A stretch of DNA of 21,488 nucleotides from Mollicutes bacterium (GCA_003560455.1 PWIL01000061.1:1-21488), one strand, 5' to 3'; shown: positions 7,580 to 16,400, numbered from the stretch's first letter. Notes: generated from the sequence alone by a model not told the origin. Translations and numbers: made by a program.

Positions 7580-7608
7580 ATTTTACTATAATTAAAGATT
7601 TTTGTCAA
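7580..7608 (-). promoter_or_regulatory. Sigma-A-type promoter of the glycine T-box operon
   Basis: Minus-strand TTGACA (7603-7608, consensus), a 17-base spacer and TAAAAT (7580-7585). It places transcription start near 7573, about 140 bases before the first start codon. Confidence 0.88.
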
Positions 7609-7633
7609 TCTAAAGACATTAAATAAAAATTAA

Positions 7634-7660
7634 CAAAAAAAAACTGACTAAAGTCAGTTT
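7634..7660 (-). terminator. Rho-independent terminator after the TasA-like fibre gene
   Basis: The inverted repeat AAACTGACT/AGTCAGTTT with a two-base turn is followed by a long U run on the minus strand, about ten bases after the stop codon of the gene at 7670. It closes the surface-fibre locus. Confidence 0.9.
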
Positions 7661-7669
7661 AATTTATTC

Positions 7670-8653
7670 CTATGGTTCGTCAATTGTTATTTGAACATTA
7701 AATGTTACGTTTCCGCCTGATGCTTGGTTTTCACAATCAACATCTTGACCTTCAACCCACATATAGAATCTTATTTTTGAAATTCCCTCTGGTAATTCAA
7801 ACATTTCAACAGCTGTATCAAAATCTTCAACAGTTGCATAATCTGGTGTTACATCAGCAAAGAATGCTTCATAATCTGTTTCAGTAGCATCACCAACTTC
7901 AACATCATCTGTATCAGCTATATCCGCAATTACACCTGAGTAAGGAATTGGTTCTGCATGATCCGGAGTAATTGAGATTCCATATGTATCCCAGGCATGA
8001 GATACTGCTGGTGCTGTATGTGAATTAAAGTTAGGTTCCCAAAGATATACATCAGCAGTTGTACCTTCATTTAAATCTTGAATTGCTGCAAGATCACTAC
8101 CAATCGCCGTATTACCTAAATTAACAAAAGCAATTCTAGCTGCATTTTTAATACCAGTATCGGTTGCATCTGGTGTTTCGATTGTTGAATTTGCTGTCAA
8201 ATATAATGTTTCTATTTCATCTACTCTAAAGAATAAATCAAAAGCAACAAATCGACCTTCAGTACCATGTGATTCTTCATCTTGTGTTGCTGTTAAAATA
8301 TAATCACCATACTCATTAGTTTCAACAAGTCCATAAAACATTTCCATCCGACCACTTGCATTAATATTTAGACCACTTGACACTGGTTCTAAAATAGATG
8401 GAAGTTGGTTAACAGCAGCACCATAGATAGCATCTGCTCCAGTAATATCTTCATTATGTATAATTGAACGCCAAGTACTACCATCAGTTGAGATTTGGAT
8501 ACCTCCTTGTGCTTCAATGTTTACTTGAATTGGACTAACGGTAACAGTTCTGTTAGCTGTAAACCAGGCATAAGTTGCCGTTGATATTAATACTGCTGTT
8601 GAGGCCAACATCAAGAGCATTAAGAAACCTTTTCTTGTTCTTTTTTCTTTCAT
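7670..8653 (-). CDS. SipW-dependent secreted protein, TasA-like putative major fibre subunit
   Basis: The 327-aa protein starts with a basic head (MKEKRTRKGF) and a hydrophobic stretch ending STATYAWFTANRTVTV. This is the SipW-type signal, in which the TYAxF motif sits at the cleavage site. The mature part is acidic and beta-rich with many Thr/Ala, has a single Cys near the C-terminus, and has no membrane anchor or sorting motif. Such proteins (TasA, camelysin and relatives) are secreted and often assemble into surface or biofilm fibres. Assignment as the major subunit is inferred from its own promoter, a 5' UTR hairpin, AAAGGAGGA four bases before the ATG, and its own terminator. It lies directly downstream of the SipW operon. 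Confidence 0.88.
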   Translation of the reverse strand: MKEKRTRKGFLMLLMLASTAVLISTATYAWFTANRTVTVSPIQVNIEAQGGIQISTDGSTWRSIIHNEDITGADAIYGAAVNQLPSILEPVSSGLNINASGRMEMFYGLVETNEYGDYILTATQDEESHGTEGRFVAFDLFFRVDEIETLYLTANSTIETPDATDTGIKNAARIAFVNLGNTAIGSDLAAIQDLNEGTTADVYLWEPNFNSHTAPAVSHAWDTYGISITPDHAEPIPYSGVIADIADTDDVEVGDATETDYEAFFADVTPDYATVEDFDTAVEMFELPEGISKIRFYMWVEGQDVDCENQASGGNVTFNVQITIDEP

Positions 8654-8668
8654 TTTATCCTCCTTTCT

Positions 8669-8689
8669 AACGAAACCTTCCGTATCGTT
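8669..8689 (-). other. 5' UTR hairpin of the TasA-like gene
   Basis: On the minus strand AACGATAC and GTTTCGTT pair around a small loop (one T-T mismatch), immediately upstream of the AAAGGAGGA ribosome binding site. Position at the start of the mRNA suggests transcript stabilisation; this is inference. Confidence 0.5.
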
Positions 8690-8695
8690 AACTTC

Positions 8696-8724
8696 ATCTT
8701 AGCATGCCATAAATATATATTCAA
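8696..8724 (-). promoter_or_regulatory. Promoter of the TasA-like fibre gene
   Basis: Minus-strand TTGAAT (8719-8724), a 17-base spacer and TAAGAT (8696-8701) lie in the 111-base gap after the lectin-fusion gene. This allows separate, stronger expression of the fibre subunit. Confidence 0.65.
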
Positions 8725-8764
8725 TACCTTTTTCAAAACTTTACACATACTCTTGACACTTCGC

Positions 8765-10045
8765 TTATTCCCACCCCAACCATTTTTCACCAAGATAGTT
8801 TTCAATTGCTTCTCGGTCACTAGTCGACAATGCTTGATCATATATAATAACCTCCGCAATATCCCCGACCCAATTTCGAGAAGTTGCATCTGCTTGTCGC
8901 CCAATTCCAACTGGTGCATTTTGAGTTGCTAAATTACTATAACTAACACTAGACTGTTGTTCAGTTCCATCAACAAACATTCGCATATCACTACCATCAC
9001 CACTAACAACTACTAATGCTGGTTCAAGCGATGCATCATTATCACTTTCAATAGTTGAAGTTCCCATATCACTTTGCCTAAACCGCCACTTATTATCCCA
9101 TTGCACCAACCACCAATTACGGTTTGTATGTCCAGTCTCTTTTGATGTAATAACTCTTATACTTCCCGTACCAGTTGTTCTTGACTCAAGATTAATCACA
9201 GTAAAAATAGTAATTTCAGGATTTATTCTCAATGAATCATCATCTGGTATTAAAAAATGATTACTTCCATCATGGCGAATAACTGGCAAACCATTCATTT
9301 GATTTGTCCGATAAATTGGACGATTTTCGGCGTTGGGCTGGGTGGCATCATTACCTAATCCAGACAAATCCTCCCAAACTTCTACCAAATCATTATCATT
9401 TAATCCTAAAATAGCTGCGGCATCAAGATGTAACACTAAACCATCAGTTACTGGTAAATGATCACGAATAATTTGTCTTGAATCAATTTCAATTTCTATA
9501 TTTTCTAAAATATTTTGATATTCATGTGACATATATGCTAAAGGAAAAAAAATTAACAATGTATATTCATTAGTTTCATCATAAGCATAATTAAAATAAG
9601 ACCTTGCAACTGTCATTTCCCGAAAATACATCCCATCTTCATCAGCAACTACATCATCGGAAACAATAACATCGGTCGCACCAGGATCAGTATGATCTTC
9701 ATTTAAATACAATTCATATTCAAGCGGTAAATTGGTTGTCGTTCTGATAGTTAAATCATATTCTAAACGCGTTTCTAACCGATTTTCACCATCATGATTA
9801 GCAACGGAAAACTGATAAACGTATGGTTCATCAGAAGGAATCAAACTATCGATTTTAATATTATGCGTTATTTTATCAGCCTCTAAAACATAATACGCAA
9901 CTGTTGAAACAAAATCAACATCTGCTTCTGACTCATACCTTGAATAGGTATATGGTAACGCAATTAAAGTTATAACTAAAACAACACACAAAAATACAAC
10001 TTTTGCAAATCTTAATTTTACATCAAAATAATTATTTTTTATCAT
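8765..10045 (-). CDS. SipW-type secreted protein with C-terminal LamG-like lectin domain
   Basis: The 426-aa protein has an N-terminal hydrophobic signal (about residues 12-31) ending LPYTYSRYESEADV, a SipW-type TYxxY/F cleavage context. Residues of about 40-195 form a TasA-like beta domain with acidic loops. From about 198 to the end a concanavalin A-like/LamG domain follows, beginning DGLVLHLDAAAILGLNDND, with LSGLGNDATQ, GLPVIRHDGSNHFLIP, a FVDGTEQ hairpin, and a C-terminal WVGDIAEVIIYDQALS motif typical of LamG_3-type folds. It probably displays a glycan-binding or adhesive module at the cell surface or on the fibre. It overlaps the sipW stop by 14 bases and has AGAGGA at its start. The ligand is unknown. 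Confidence 0.88.
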   Translation of the reverse strand: MIKNNYFDVKLRFAKVVFLCVVLVITLIALPYTYSRYESEADVDFVSTVAYYVLEADKITHNIKIDSLIPSDEPYVYQFSVANHDGENRLETRLEYDLTIRTTTNLPLEYELYLNEDHTDPGATDVIVSDDVVADEDGMYFREMTVARSYFNYAYDETNEYTLLIFFPLAYMSHEYQNILENIEIEIDSRQIIRDHLPVTDGLVLHLDAAAILGLNDNDLVEVWEDLSGLGNDATQPNAENRPIYRTNQMNGLPVIRHDGSNHFLIPDDDSLRINPEITIFTVINLESRTTGTGSIRVITSKETGHTNRNWWLVQWDNKWRFRQSDMGTSTIESDNDASLEPALVVVSGDGSDMRMFVDGTEQQSSVSYSNLATQNAPVGIGRQADATSRNWVGDIAEVIIYDQALSTSDREAIENYLGEKWLGWE

Positions 10046-10610
10046 TTTTTTCCTCTATTATATTATTATGGGTTATTTTAAAATCTTTCATATATTTTTT
10101 TCGGCTTGGAATTATAGTCCCTTTATTCTTAAAAACAACATAATTCATTATTCCTAAAACCCCGACTACTCCTAATATAAAAGTTGGATCAACAATTACT
10201 TTTCGCCATGTTCCTAAAGTTGGAATTACCCGAATAACCTTACCTACAACGGCATCAGGCGCAATGGGGGCGTCTTTTTTATTATTGGCATCACCTTGCG
10301 CAATTATATAATTTCTTTGCACATCAACAACCCGATGCGTAATAAAAGCATTATCCCGCTGATAAGTTATCACATCATTTTCAATAACATCTACATCAAT
10401 TTTAACAATAACTACATCATCAATATTAATCTCTGGAGCCATACTATTACTTACAACTTCAAAAACCGCATAGCCCATAAAAGAAACATAATCCTTTTTT
10501 GCAACATTTAACTGATAAAAATTGTAGGACAAAACAACAATTGCTAATACAATAATTAAAACTAGCATTGATTCAACAACCCATAAAATTTTACCAACAA
10601 TATTGACCAT
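10032..10610 (-). CDS. sipW: SipW-type (ER-type) signal peptidase I
   Basis: The 192-aa membrane peptidase should cleave the TYxxF-type signals of the neighbouring secreted proteins on the outer face of the membrane. There is an N-terminal membrane span (about residues 8-30) and a C-terminal span (about 143-160). The catalytic residues are visible: Ser56 in VVSNSMAPEI, His92 in ITHRVVD (His in place of the Lys of ordinary bacterial signal peptidases, the ER/SipW type), and Asp107 in AQGDANN. A Lys-rich cytoplasmic tail follows. Family length is normal. It sits between the gene for a TasA-like substrate and that for the lectin-fusion substrate, as in sipW-tasA loci. AGAGGG precedes its start, and the ATG overlap downstream suggests coupling. 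Confidence 0.93.
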   Translation of the reverse strand: MVNIVGKILWVVESMLVLIIVLAIVVLSYNFYQLNVAKKDYVSFMGYAVFEVVSNSMAPEINIDDVVIVKIDVDVIENDVITYQRDNAFITHRVVDVQRNYIIAQGDANNKKDAPIAPDAVVGKVIRVIPTLGTWRKVIVDPTFILGVVGVLGIMNYVVFKNKGTIIPSRKKYMKDFKITHNNIIEEKNDKK

Positions 10611-10625
10611 TTTACTACCCTCTTT

Positions 10626-11201
10626 TTAATCTATGTATTGCAAAACTCTTATATATACCGGAATACTAAATTCCGTTTCAAATACTTCAGCCATACTCGA
10701 ATCTATTTCACTATTTTCTTCATCATGTTCCCAAATAAAAGAAACCCTAATTACTTCTTCTTCTTCATTTAAAACATCTTCTAAAGATAACGTTCCCACA
10801 TAAGTTTCAAAATCAACTTCCGTTAAATCATTTTGATCTGCATCTTGAACACTTTGCACAAAAATTTGCTCATTGACTAATTCCGAAAAAGCAATATTAA
10901 GTTCATATTCAATTCCAACCTCTGTCCCAGCTGGATCAATTATTATATCAAAATAGGCCTTTAGGTTCGGTGCAGCTCGCCCAGGTAAAACATCAGGACT
11001 GGTTTGCCAATAAACATCAGTAACTTCAAACATTTGTGGTTCATCTGTTAACTGCACACTATTAACATTTATTTGCCACGCAGCAATTGGCGTTTCTGTA
11101 CCAACTTGAACATCGGTTTCAAAAACACCATAAGTTGTTAATAATTGACCAAACAATAACACCAAAAGAATTAAAAATAAAAAAGGGAATAACCTTTTCA
11201 T
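10626..11201 (-). CDS. SipW-dependent secreted protein, TasA/camelysin-like
   Basis: With the chosen start the protein has 191 aa. MKRLFPFLFLILLVLLFGQL gives a basic head and hydrophobic core, and TTYGVFETD is a SipW-type cleavage motif. The mature domain contains SPDVLPGRAAPNLKAYFDI followed by a D-x-x-G-T-E-V stretch and Y-E-L. This resembles the family segment around a conserved PG and a strand ending in EYELxI. There is no C-terminal anchor, so it may be a minor fibre subunit or anchor protein. A longer frame up to 11246 would need a GTG start deep inside the preceding gene. I prefer the ATG at 11199-11201, which has GAGG at good spacing and lies one base after the stop of the preceding gene. 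Confidence 0.85.
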   Translation of the reverse strand: MKRLFPFLFLILLVLLFGQLLTTYGVFETDVQVGTETPIAAWQINVNSVQLTDEPQMFEVTDVYWQTSPDVLPGRAAPNLKAYFDIIIDPAGTEVGIEYELNIAFSELVNEQIFVQSVQDADQNDLTEVDFETYVGTLSLEDVLNEEEEVIRVSFIWEHDEENSEIDSSMAEVFETEFSIPVYIRVLQYID

Positions 11202-11202
11202 A

Positions 11203-11739
11203 TTATTCCTCTTTCTTTTTTTTACTTGTTGCTTTTTTTTGGTCACTTAATTCTTGTTTAAAATAGTATATTTGAACAATGAAGAGGATTAATACCGGGA
11301 AGATTATAAACCCCAAAAAGCCCCATTGTGACGAAAGCAAATTCAACACTGGTCCAAAGCCCGCAATTGAAGTACTTGTATCACTTTTCCCAATTACATA
11401 ATGACTAGAAATTGGAAAATTATTACTCATGGTATAAGTTGTTTCATCTTCGTGGATTTCTTCTGCTTTGTTTACTTTTCCATAATTGATAATATTTTCA
11501 GCATCTGATGCATCATAAAAGAAAATATAATCATCAACTACAATATCGCTATTTGGATTTTTACGAATAATGACAATATCATTTGTATTAAAATGACCAA
11601 TATCTTCATCCATAACAACAATTGTGTAATCTCCTATTTGCGAAACCGCATAATCATTGAAATTCAATAGATAAATTGTTACTCCTATTGAAATTAATAT
11701 GTAAACACCCAAGATGAGACCTAAAACTATTTTTTTCAC
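11203..11739 (-). CDS. Signal-peptidase-like membrane pseudoenzyme
   Basis: The 178-aa protein has the SipW layout: an N-terminal membrane span (about residues 4-26), an extracytoplasmic beta domain, and a C-terminal span (about 138-160) with a Lys-rich tail. It aligns with the neighbouring SipW around TIVVMDEDIGHFNTNDIVII, YVIGK and FGPVLNLL. The catalytic residues are not there: the SNSM serine position is Glu45, the THRV histidine is replaced in INYGKV, and the GDANN aspartate is replaced in TMSNN. I infer a catalytically dead paralogue, perhaps a partner or regulator of SipW or an assembly factor. The start is GTG with AGAGGTGA upstream. It is the first gene after the strong promoter at 11775-11803, and its stop is one base from the next start. 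Confidence 0.78.
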   Translation of the reverse strand: MKKIVLGLILGVYILISIGVTIYLLNFNDYAVSQIGDYTIVVMDEDIGHFNTNDIVIIRKNPNSDIVVDDYIFFYDASDAENIINYGKVNKAEEIHEDETTYTMSNNFPISSHYVIGKSDTSTSIAGFGPVLNLLSSQWGFLGFIIFPVLILFIVQIYYFKQELSDQKKATSKKKKEE

Positions 11740-11774
11740 TCTTTCACCTCTTATTTTTTTATTACTACAATATA

Positions 11775-11803
11775 ATTATAGCACTTAAAATTATATATTT
11801 CAA
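11775..11803 (-). promoter_or_regulatory. Sigma-A-type promoter of the sipW operon
   Basis: Minus-strand TTGAAA (11798-11803), a 17-base spacer and consensus TATAAT (11775-11780). The -35 overlaps the stop codon of the 511-aa gene. It drives the pseudo-peptidase, TasA-like, sipW and lectin-fusion genes. Confidence 0.88.
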
Positions 11804-13335
11804 CCTTTTTGCGCTTTTAATTTAATTCTTTTTTCTAATTCTAAAAACTCATTAATATCCGAAATGTCCAGATCTTCTATCTTATTTAAATTAATTGCAA
11901 TTGTAATTTTCCGAATAGTTTTTATTAATTCATCAATTTTTTCACTGGTCAACATTTCTTGATCAATATCTAAATTATCCAAAGAATATTTATCGCTTAT
12001 AATCATTGGAATATCATATTCATTAAATAAATCAAGATTATTAATTATAGTATTTTTTTGAGCCAACAAAAAGGGCCGTAAACCATCATAAATTTCATTT
12101 GCTTTATCTTGATTTATATCAGGATATTGCTTTTTAATTAATTTAATGGTTGTAATATAATATGCTGCTGCAAGATTAAAAGCATTAATTATTTTAGATT
12201 TTTCATTTATAAAATGCTTGCTTTTTTCCCGAAAAATAATTTCATCTAATTCTGTATAAAGGTCTTGAATTTTATTAATATCAACATTTAATTGCTTTTT
12301 TTTGCCAAAAGAGATTGACAATTTAGCCTTTTTTCCAATTAAAATATTCTCAGCATTAGTTATTTCTTTCAATTTCGCTTTACTATCAACTTTTGTTTTT
12401 TCATCATGACGATAAAACTCAATTACATTATCGACTAAAAAACGATAATCAATATAATTTTTATATTCTTTTAAAGTATCGTTTAAATTAATAATAGCAT
12501 TATCTAATAACTTTTTATCTCCACTAAAAACAGTAATTTGTTTATACAATTCTTTTAATTTTTTTTCTTCATAATCTTCTATTTTATATTCAGCAGTTGC
12601 AAATTTGTTTAAAATCAAACATTTATCTAAATTAATTAAATTAACTAATTTATCTTTCATATTCGAATAAGTTTTTATCGCTTCTTTTTCATTGCCAAAT
12701 TCTGCAATATGTTTTTCTTGTTCTAACTTAACATAATCATAAAACTTAGTTTCATTTTGATAATATAAATAACGAAAATTGTATTGAATATATTTTATAA
12801 TATCCGGTTGTTGCCAATATATTTTTTCAAATGTTTGCTTTAAAACTTTTGAATGTGGATTTCCTTTTTCTTCAAAAAAAGCTATCATGTATTCTTTGAC
12901 ATAATCACTATAAACAAAATCTTCTTTGGTTAATTCAATCCCCACTTGTTTAAATATTTCGACAACTTCTTCAATATCCTGCGTTACTTTTTCAAAATTA
13001 CTTTTATAATATTTGCCAATATCATAAATTAATCTATCTAAGCCTGTTTTTTCATATGGTGAATTATGCTGATTAAATAAAATTAATTTTTTCATTAATT
13101 CATTAATTTGCTTTTGCGTTTCCGCAATATCTGGATTTTCTTTAAAATTACAATAATATTGATGGCGCGAAGTTAAAATTTGATTAATCCGTTCAGCTAA
13201 TTGTTCATAAGTTTTTCTCGCCGATTGAATTCTTGAAACATATTCTTCACGATCATTTTTCGTTTTTTTAGGAATTGCTGATAATATTTCTTTTTCTAAA
13301 TCAATCTTCCGCTGTATCTTCTTTAGATTTTCCAT
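11800..13335 (-). CDS. Large cytoplasmic alpha-helical protein of unknown function
   Basis: The 511-aa protein is rich in Lys, Glu, Ile, Asn and Tyr, without a signal peptide or membrane span. Most of it looks helical with coiled-coil stretches (about residues 1-95, 200-330 and 470-511). I recognise no catalytic motif. Two segments that look less helical are GKKAKLSISFGKKKQLNVDI and DIPMIISDKYSLDNLDI. It begins inside the last 35 bases of a 50-aa ORF, with AGGAAG as ribosome binding site, and both follow the giant surface protein gene with no visible promoter between. An intracellular role linked to production or secretion of the giant protein is possible but is only inferred from gene order. 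There is no clear terminator after it; the next promoter overlaps its stop. Confidence 0.85.
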   Translation of the reverse strand: MENLKKIQRKIDLEKEILSAIPKKTKNDREEYVSRIQSARKTYEQLAERINQILTSRHQYYCNFKENPDIAETQKQINELMKKLILFNQHNSPYEKTGLDRLIYDIGKYYKSNFEKVTQDIEEVVEIFKQVGIELTKEDFVYSDYVKEYMIAFFEEKGNPHSKVLKQTFEKIYWQQPDIIKYIQYNFRYLYYQNETKFYDYVKLEQEKHIAEFGNEKEAIKTYSNMKDKLVNLINLDKCLILNKFATAEYKIEDYEEKKLKELYKQITVFSGDKKLLDNAIINLNDTLKEYKNYIDYRFLVDNVIEFYRHDEKTKVDSKAKLKEITNAENILIGKKAKLSISFGKKKQLNVDINKIQDLYTELDEIIFREKSKHFINEKSKIINAFNLAAAYYITTIKLIKKQYPDINQDKANEIYDGLRPFLLAQKNTIINNLDLFNEYDIPMIISDKYSLDNLDIDQEMLTSEKIDELIKTIRKITIAINLNKIEDLDISDINEFLELEKRIKLKAQKG

Positions 13336-13453
13336 TATCTTTCTTCCTCACTTCTTCTTCTTCTTTTTTTAAAGTTACTACAAAATCTTCAATTACTTTA
13401 ATAATTTCGATCAATTCCAATGTTTTAACTTCATTTAAATTTATTTTTGTCAT
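13301..13453 (-). CDS. Small 50-aa acidic/charged protein, unknown function
   Basis: The frame begins at the ATG at 13451-13453 and reads MTKINLNEVKTLELIEIIKV, then a helical FVVTLKKEEEEVRKK stretch and a polar tail ending TAED before a TGA. AGGAGTTG stands at good spacing and overlaps the stop codon of the giant gene. The last 35 bases overlap the start of the 511-aa gene. It is too short for a family call, but the position, ribosome binding site and tight overlap on both sides argue for a real gene that couples translation along the operon. The sequence is compatible with one amphipathic helix that could bind the 511-aa protein; this is inference. Confidence 0.65.
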   Translation of the reverse strand: MTKINLNEVKTLELIEIIKVIEDFVVTLKKEEEEVRKKDNGKSKEDTAED

Positions 13454-13464
13454 ATTATCAACTC

Positions 13465-16400
13465 CTACTTTATTATAACATATTTATAAACTTCGCCAAG
13501 ATAATTATCATCATCATATAATAAAAATTTAATTTGGTATGTTCCACTGACTAAATTTTCAGCCATATAAATCGAAAAGCTATTCTCACTCAATGGCGGA
13601 TCTAACACCATATACTCATTTAATTCTGGGTCACCAACTTGCGTTAACTCATTAGTAATGTATTCATCTAAATCAACTAAATCATATTCTAATGAATAAA
13701 TACTTTCATAATTACGACGATACCAAGCCATTCTAATATTCGGATTATTCAAGCCCGAAACAAAATCAATGTCAAAAACTATCACATTATTACCATATAA
13801 AGCATGACCTGTATCTTTATCAATTATTTTAGCTTCATCAAGCATTGTTACATTTAAACCATATAATTCATTATATATATCAACATTAATTGATTCAACA
13901 TTTGATGGCTCTAATCCAAAATATATCCCATCTGGTGATCCAAATGATTCAACTTGAATGCGATATTCACCAGATGAAAGCGTTGCATTTGTGGTTGCTA
14001 ATTCAATTCGAGAAAAAACATTAGCAACCCGCGGTGCAATATTAATTCTAAAAGTTCCATCCATTCTTGGATAATATATAATGTCTTGATATTTCAATGT
14101 CACACCACTCAAATCAACACCACTTAAACGATTTTCGTTTTCATCATAAATTGTGATTTTCAAACCTAATCTTTGGTCATGAAAAGTTGTATCTTCGATT
14201 AAAAAACCACCATATGATTGCCTTTGAAAATTGGTTGTTACATCCAAATTAGCTTTATCACCTATATAAATAACTGATTTACTAATATCAATATCTAAAC
14301 CAATGATTGAATCTTTATCATGATACAAACTATAAGTCATAACCGAGTGTTGCACACCTAGGACTGTTAAAATTGTTTGCTCCATATTATTTCGTAATTC
14401 TAATAATAAATAATGATTAAATTCATGACTATTTATATCTGTCTGGCTAAAATCAACAATAACAACAAACTCTTCAGTGACATGTTCATTTACCTCATCA
14501 TAATAAATATCATTCATTGTCGCATCATCATATTGATTTGTAACCGTTGTGGAACCCATTTTAATAAATCGCTCTAGTGGATAGGAGGCTTCATTATGAA
14601 TCGCAAATTCGGCTTCAGCCGCCAGCACATCCGCTTCACTAACCACATAGTAATAATATTCTGGTGTTTCAGGTACTAAATCAATCATTGTAAAAGTGGT
14701 ATTTTCTGGGAAAATAAATGATGATGCCAAAGCACGATGATCCCCGGCTTCATAAAATGGATCTTCACTTTCCGCATAAAGAGAGAAATATGCACTTAAT
14801 TTAGATCTATTAGTAATATCTGTTTGCGTGGGAACAAAAAGGTCATGTTCTTCACCAGCTGTCATTGAACCATCATAGTGATCACCTTCATATAAAATTC
14901 TGGCCATATCAACATTAATAGCAATTATTTCAACATCATAATTTAACTCATCAATCGGCGTAGTCGCCAACAAATTAATTGTCACTAAACCTAACGGTCC
15001 CTCAGTTTCTAAATTTTTTGAATGGTAAAGATAAAAAAGCAGACTTGGAACTAGCGGTGAATTTTCACTAACATAATCAACTGTCCCATATATTGGATTA
15101 GGCGCTGTACTTAGAAAAGTTGTTTCACCAACGGTAATCCAACCAGTATTACTTGTTTGCATAACTAAACTCATCTTGGTATCAGCTTCGCCAGTTGTTG
15201 AAATTCTAGGCACATCGGTTTGTTTCACCAATTCAACCTCAGGGTCCAAACCAGCAAAATTAGTTCCGACAACAGTAAAGACTGTATTTGGATCTGAAAA
15301 AGTTAATAATGGCAATTCAACTGCTCCTAATGTTGTATATTTTGAAGCTATTAATTCAATATCATAAGTAAAAACACTAGCACCAATCGTCCACATATAA
15401 TAGGTTGAATCATCTGGTGTTGGTTGAATATAAACAGTATTTATTATTCCCGGATTTTCTTCATCTTCTTCGTGAGTATAAAAACCATCAACCTCAATAT
15501 CATGATTTGCTTTATGACGACCTAAAACATAAGAGCCTAACATAAAATGATAAAACTCACCAGGTTCAACAGGATCCCCTTGATTATATTCATGCGAATA
15601 AAAAGCGGTATGAACATTATCCTCAAAGTCACGAGTATACATTCCAAAAAACATCATCCCATGAACATCACCATAAGTAGTTACTGCTTCGTTAGTAGCA
15701 ATATTCAAATTTCGTCCTTCTAACATATAAACACGGTTATCAACATTCCGCGTAACATTACCATTATCAATATCAACTGCACCTTTAACTTCTTCTTCAC
15801 CAATATCAACCAAACTATATAAGTTTTGCAATAAATTGGTGCCATTTTCTAAATATATCTGAGTATCATTTTTTAATTTTAAATGTTCAACACGACTAAT
15901 TGAAAATAACACTGATGAATATTCATTGGTTCTATCAGTCGCACCATATAATTCAATATAAGTATCATCTAACACCACTTCATCTGCTCTTTGAATTGAA
16001 ATATTTTTTTTGTTATCTCCAGGCGAACCATAACCACCGATATAAATATTACTTGTTCCCGTTGTTGATGAAGCATTACCACTACCAAAAATAGAACCAT
16101 TTATTGTTAATTCATGTGAACGATCAGTAATGATTTCCATTTCAATTCCTTGGGTCACACTAATAAATGAATAGTCATACTCTTCAGAACCTTCAAAATT
16201 AGCTTCGCCACCACCAAAAACAGTTCCTTCAATTATAATATCTGCCTCATCATAAGGTTCAGCAAAAATACCATGACCAATATTTACTTCAGTTGCACCA
16301 TAAACTACTGCTGTATTCGCCCCACCATAAACATTACCACCAATTTCGCCACCAGAAATATTAACAGTTGCTAAAGAATTATTATTTGCTTCGTTACCGG

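Noticed and set aside
8650..8919. 89-aa minus-strand frame overlapping the end of the lectin-fusion gene
   Set aside because: It overlaps a well supported coding region in another frame, and its downstream part contains the promoter and ribosome binding site of the TasA-like gene.
11202..11246. GTG start adding a Lys-rich extension to the 191-aa TasA-like protein
   Set aside because: It falls in the Lys-rich tail of the preceding gene in another frame; the inner ATG has a proper ribosome binding site and a normal signal peptide.
11740..11800. AT-rich inverted repeat after the 511-aa gene as a terminator
   Set aside because: The stem is A-T only, short and without a following U run; the region is better explained by the promoter.
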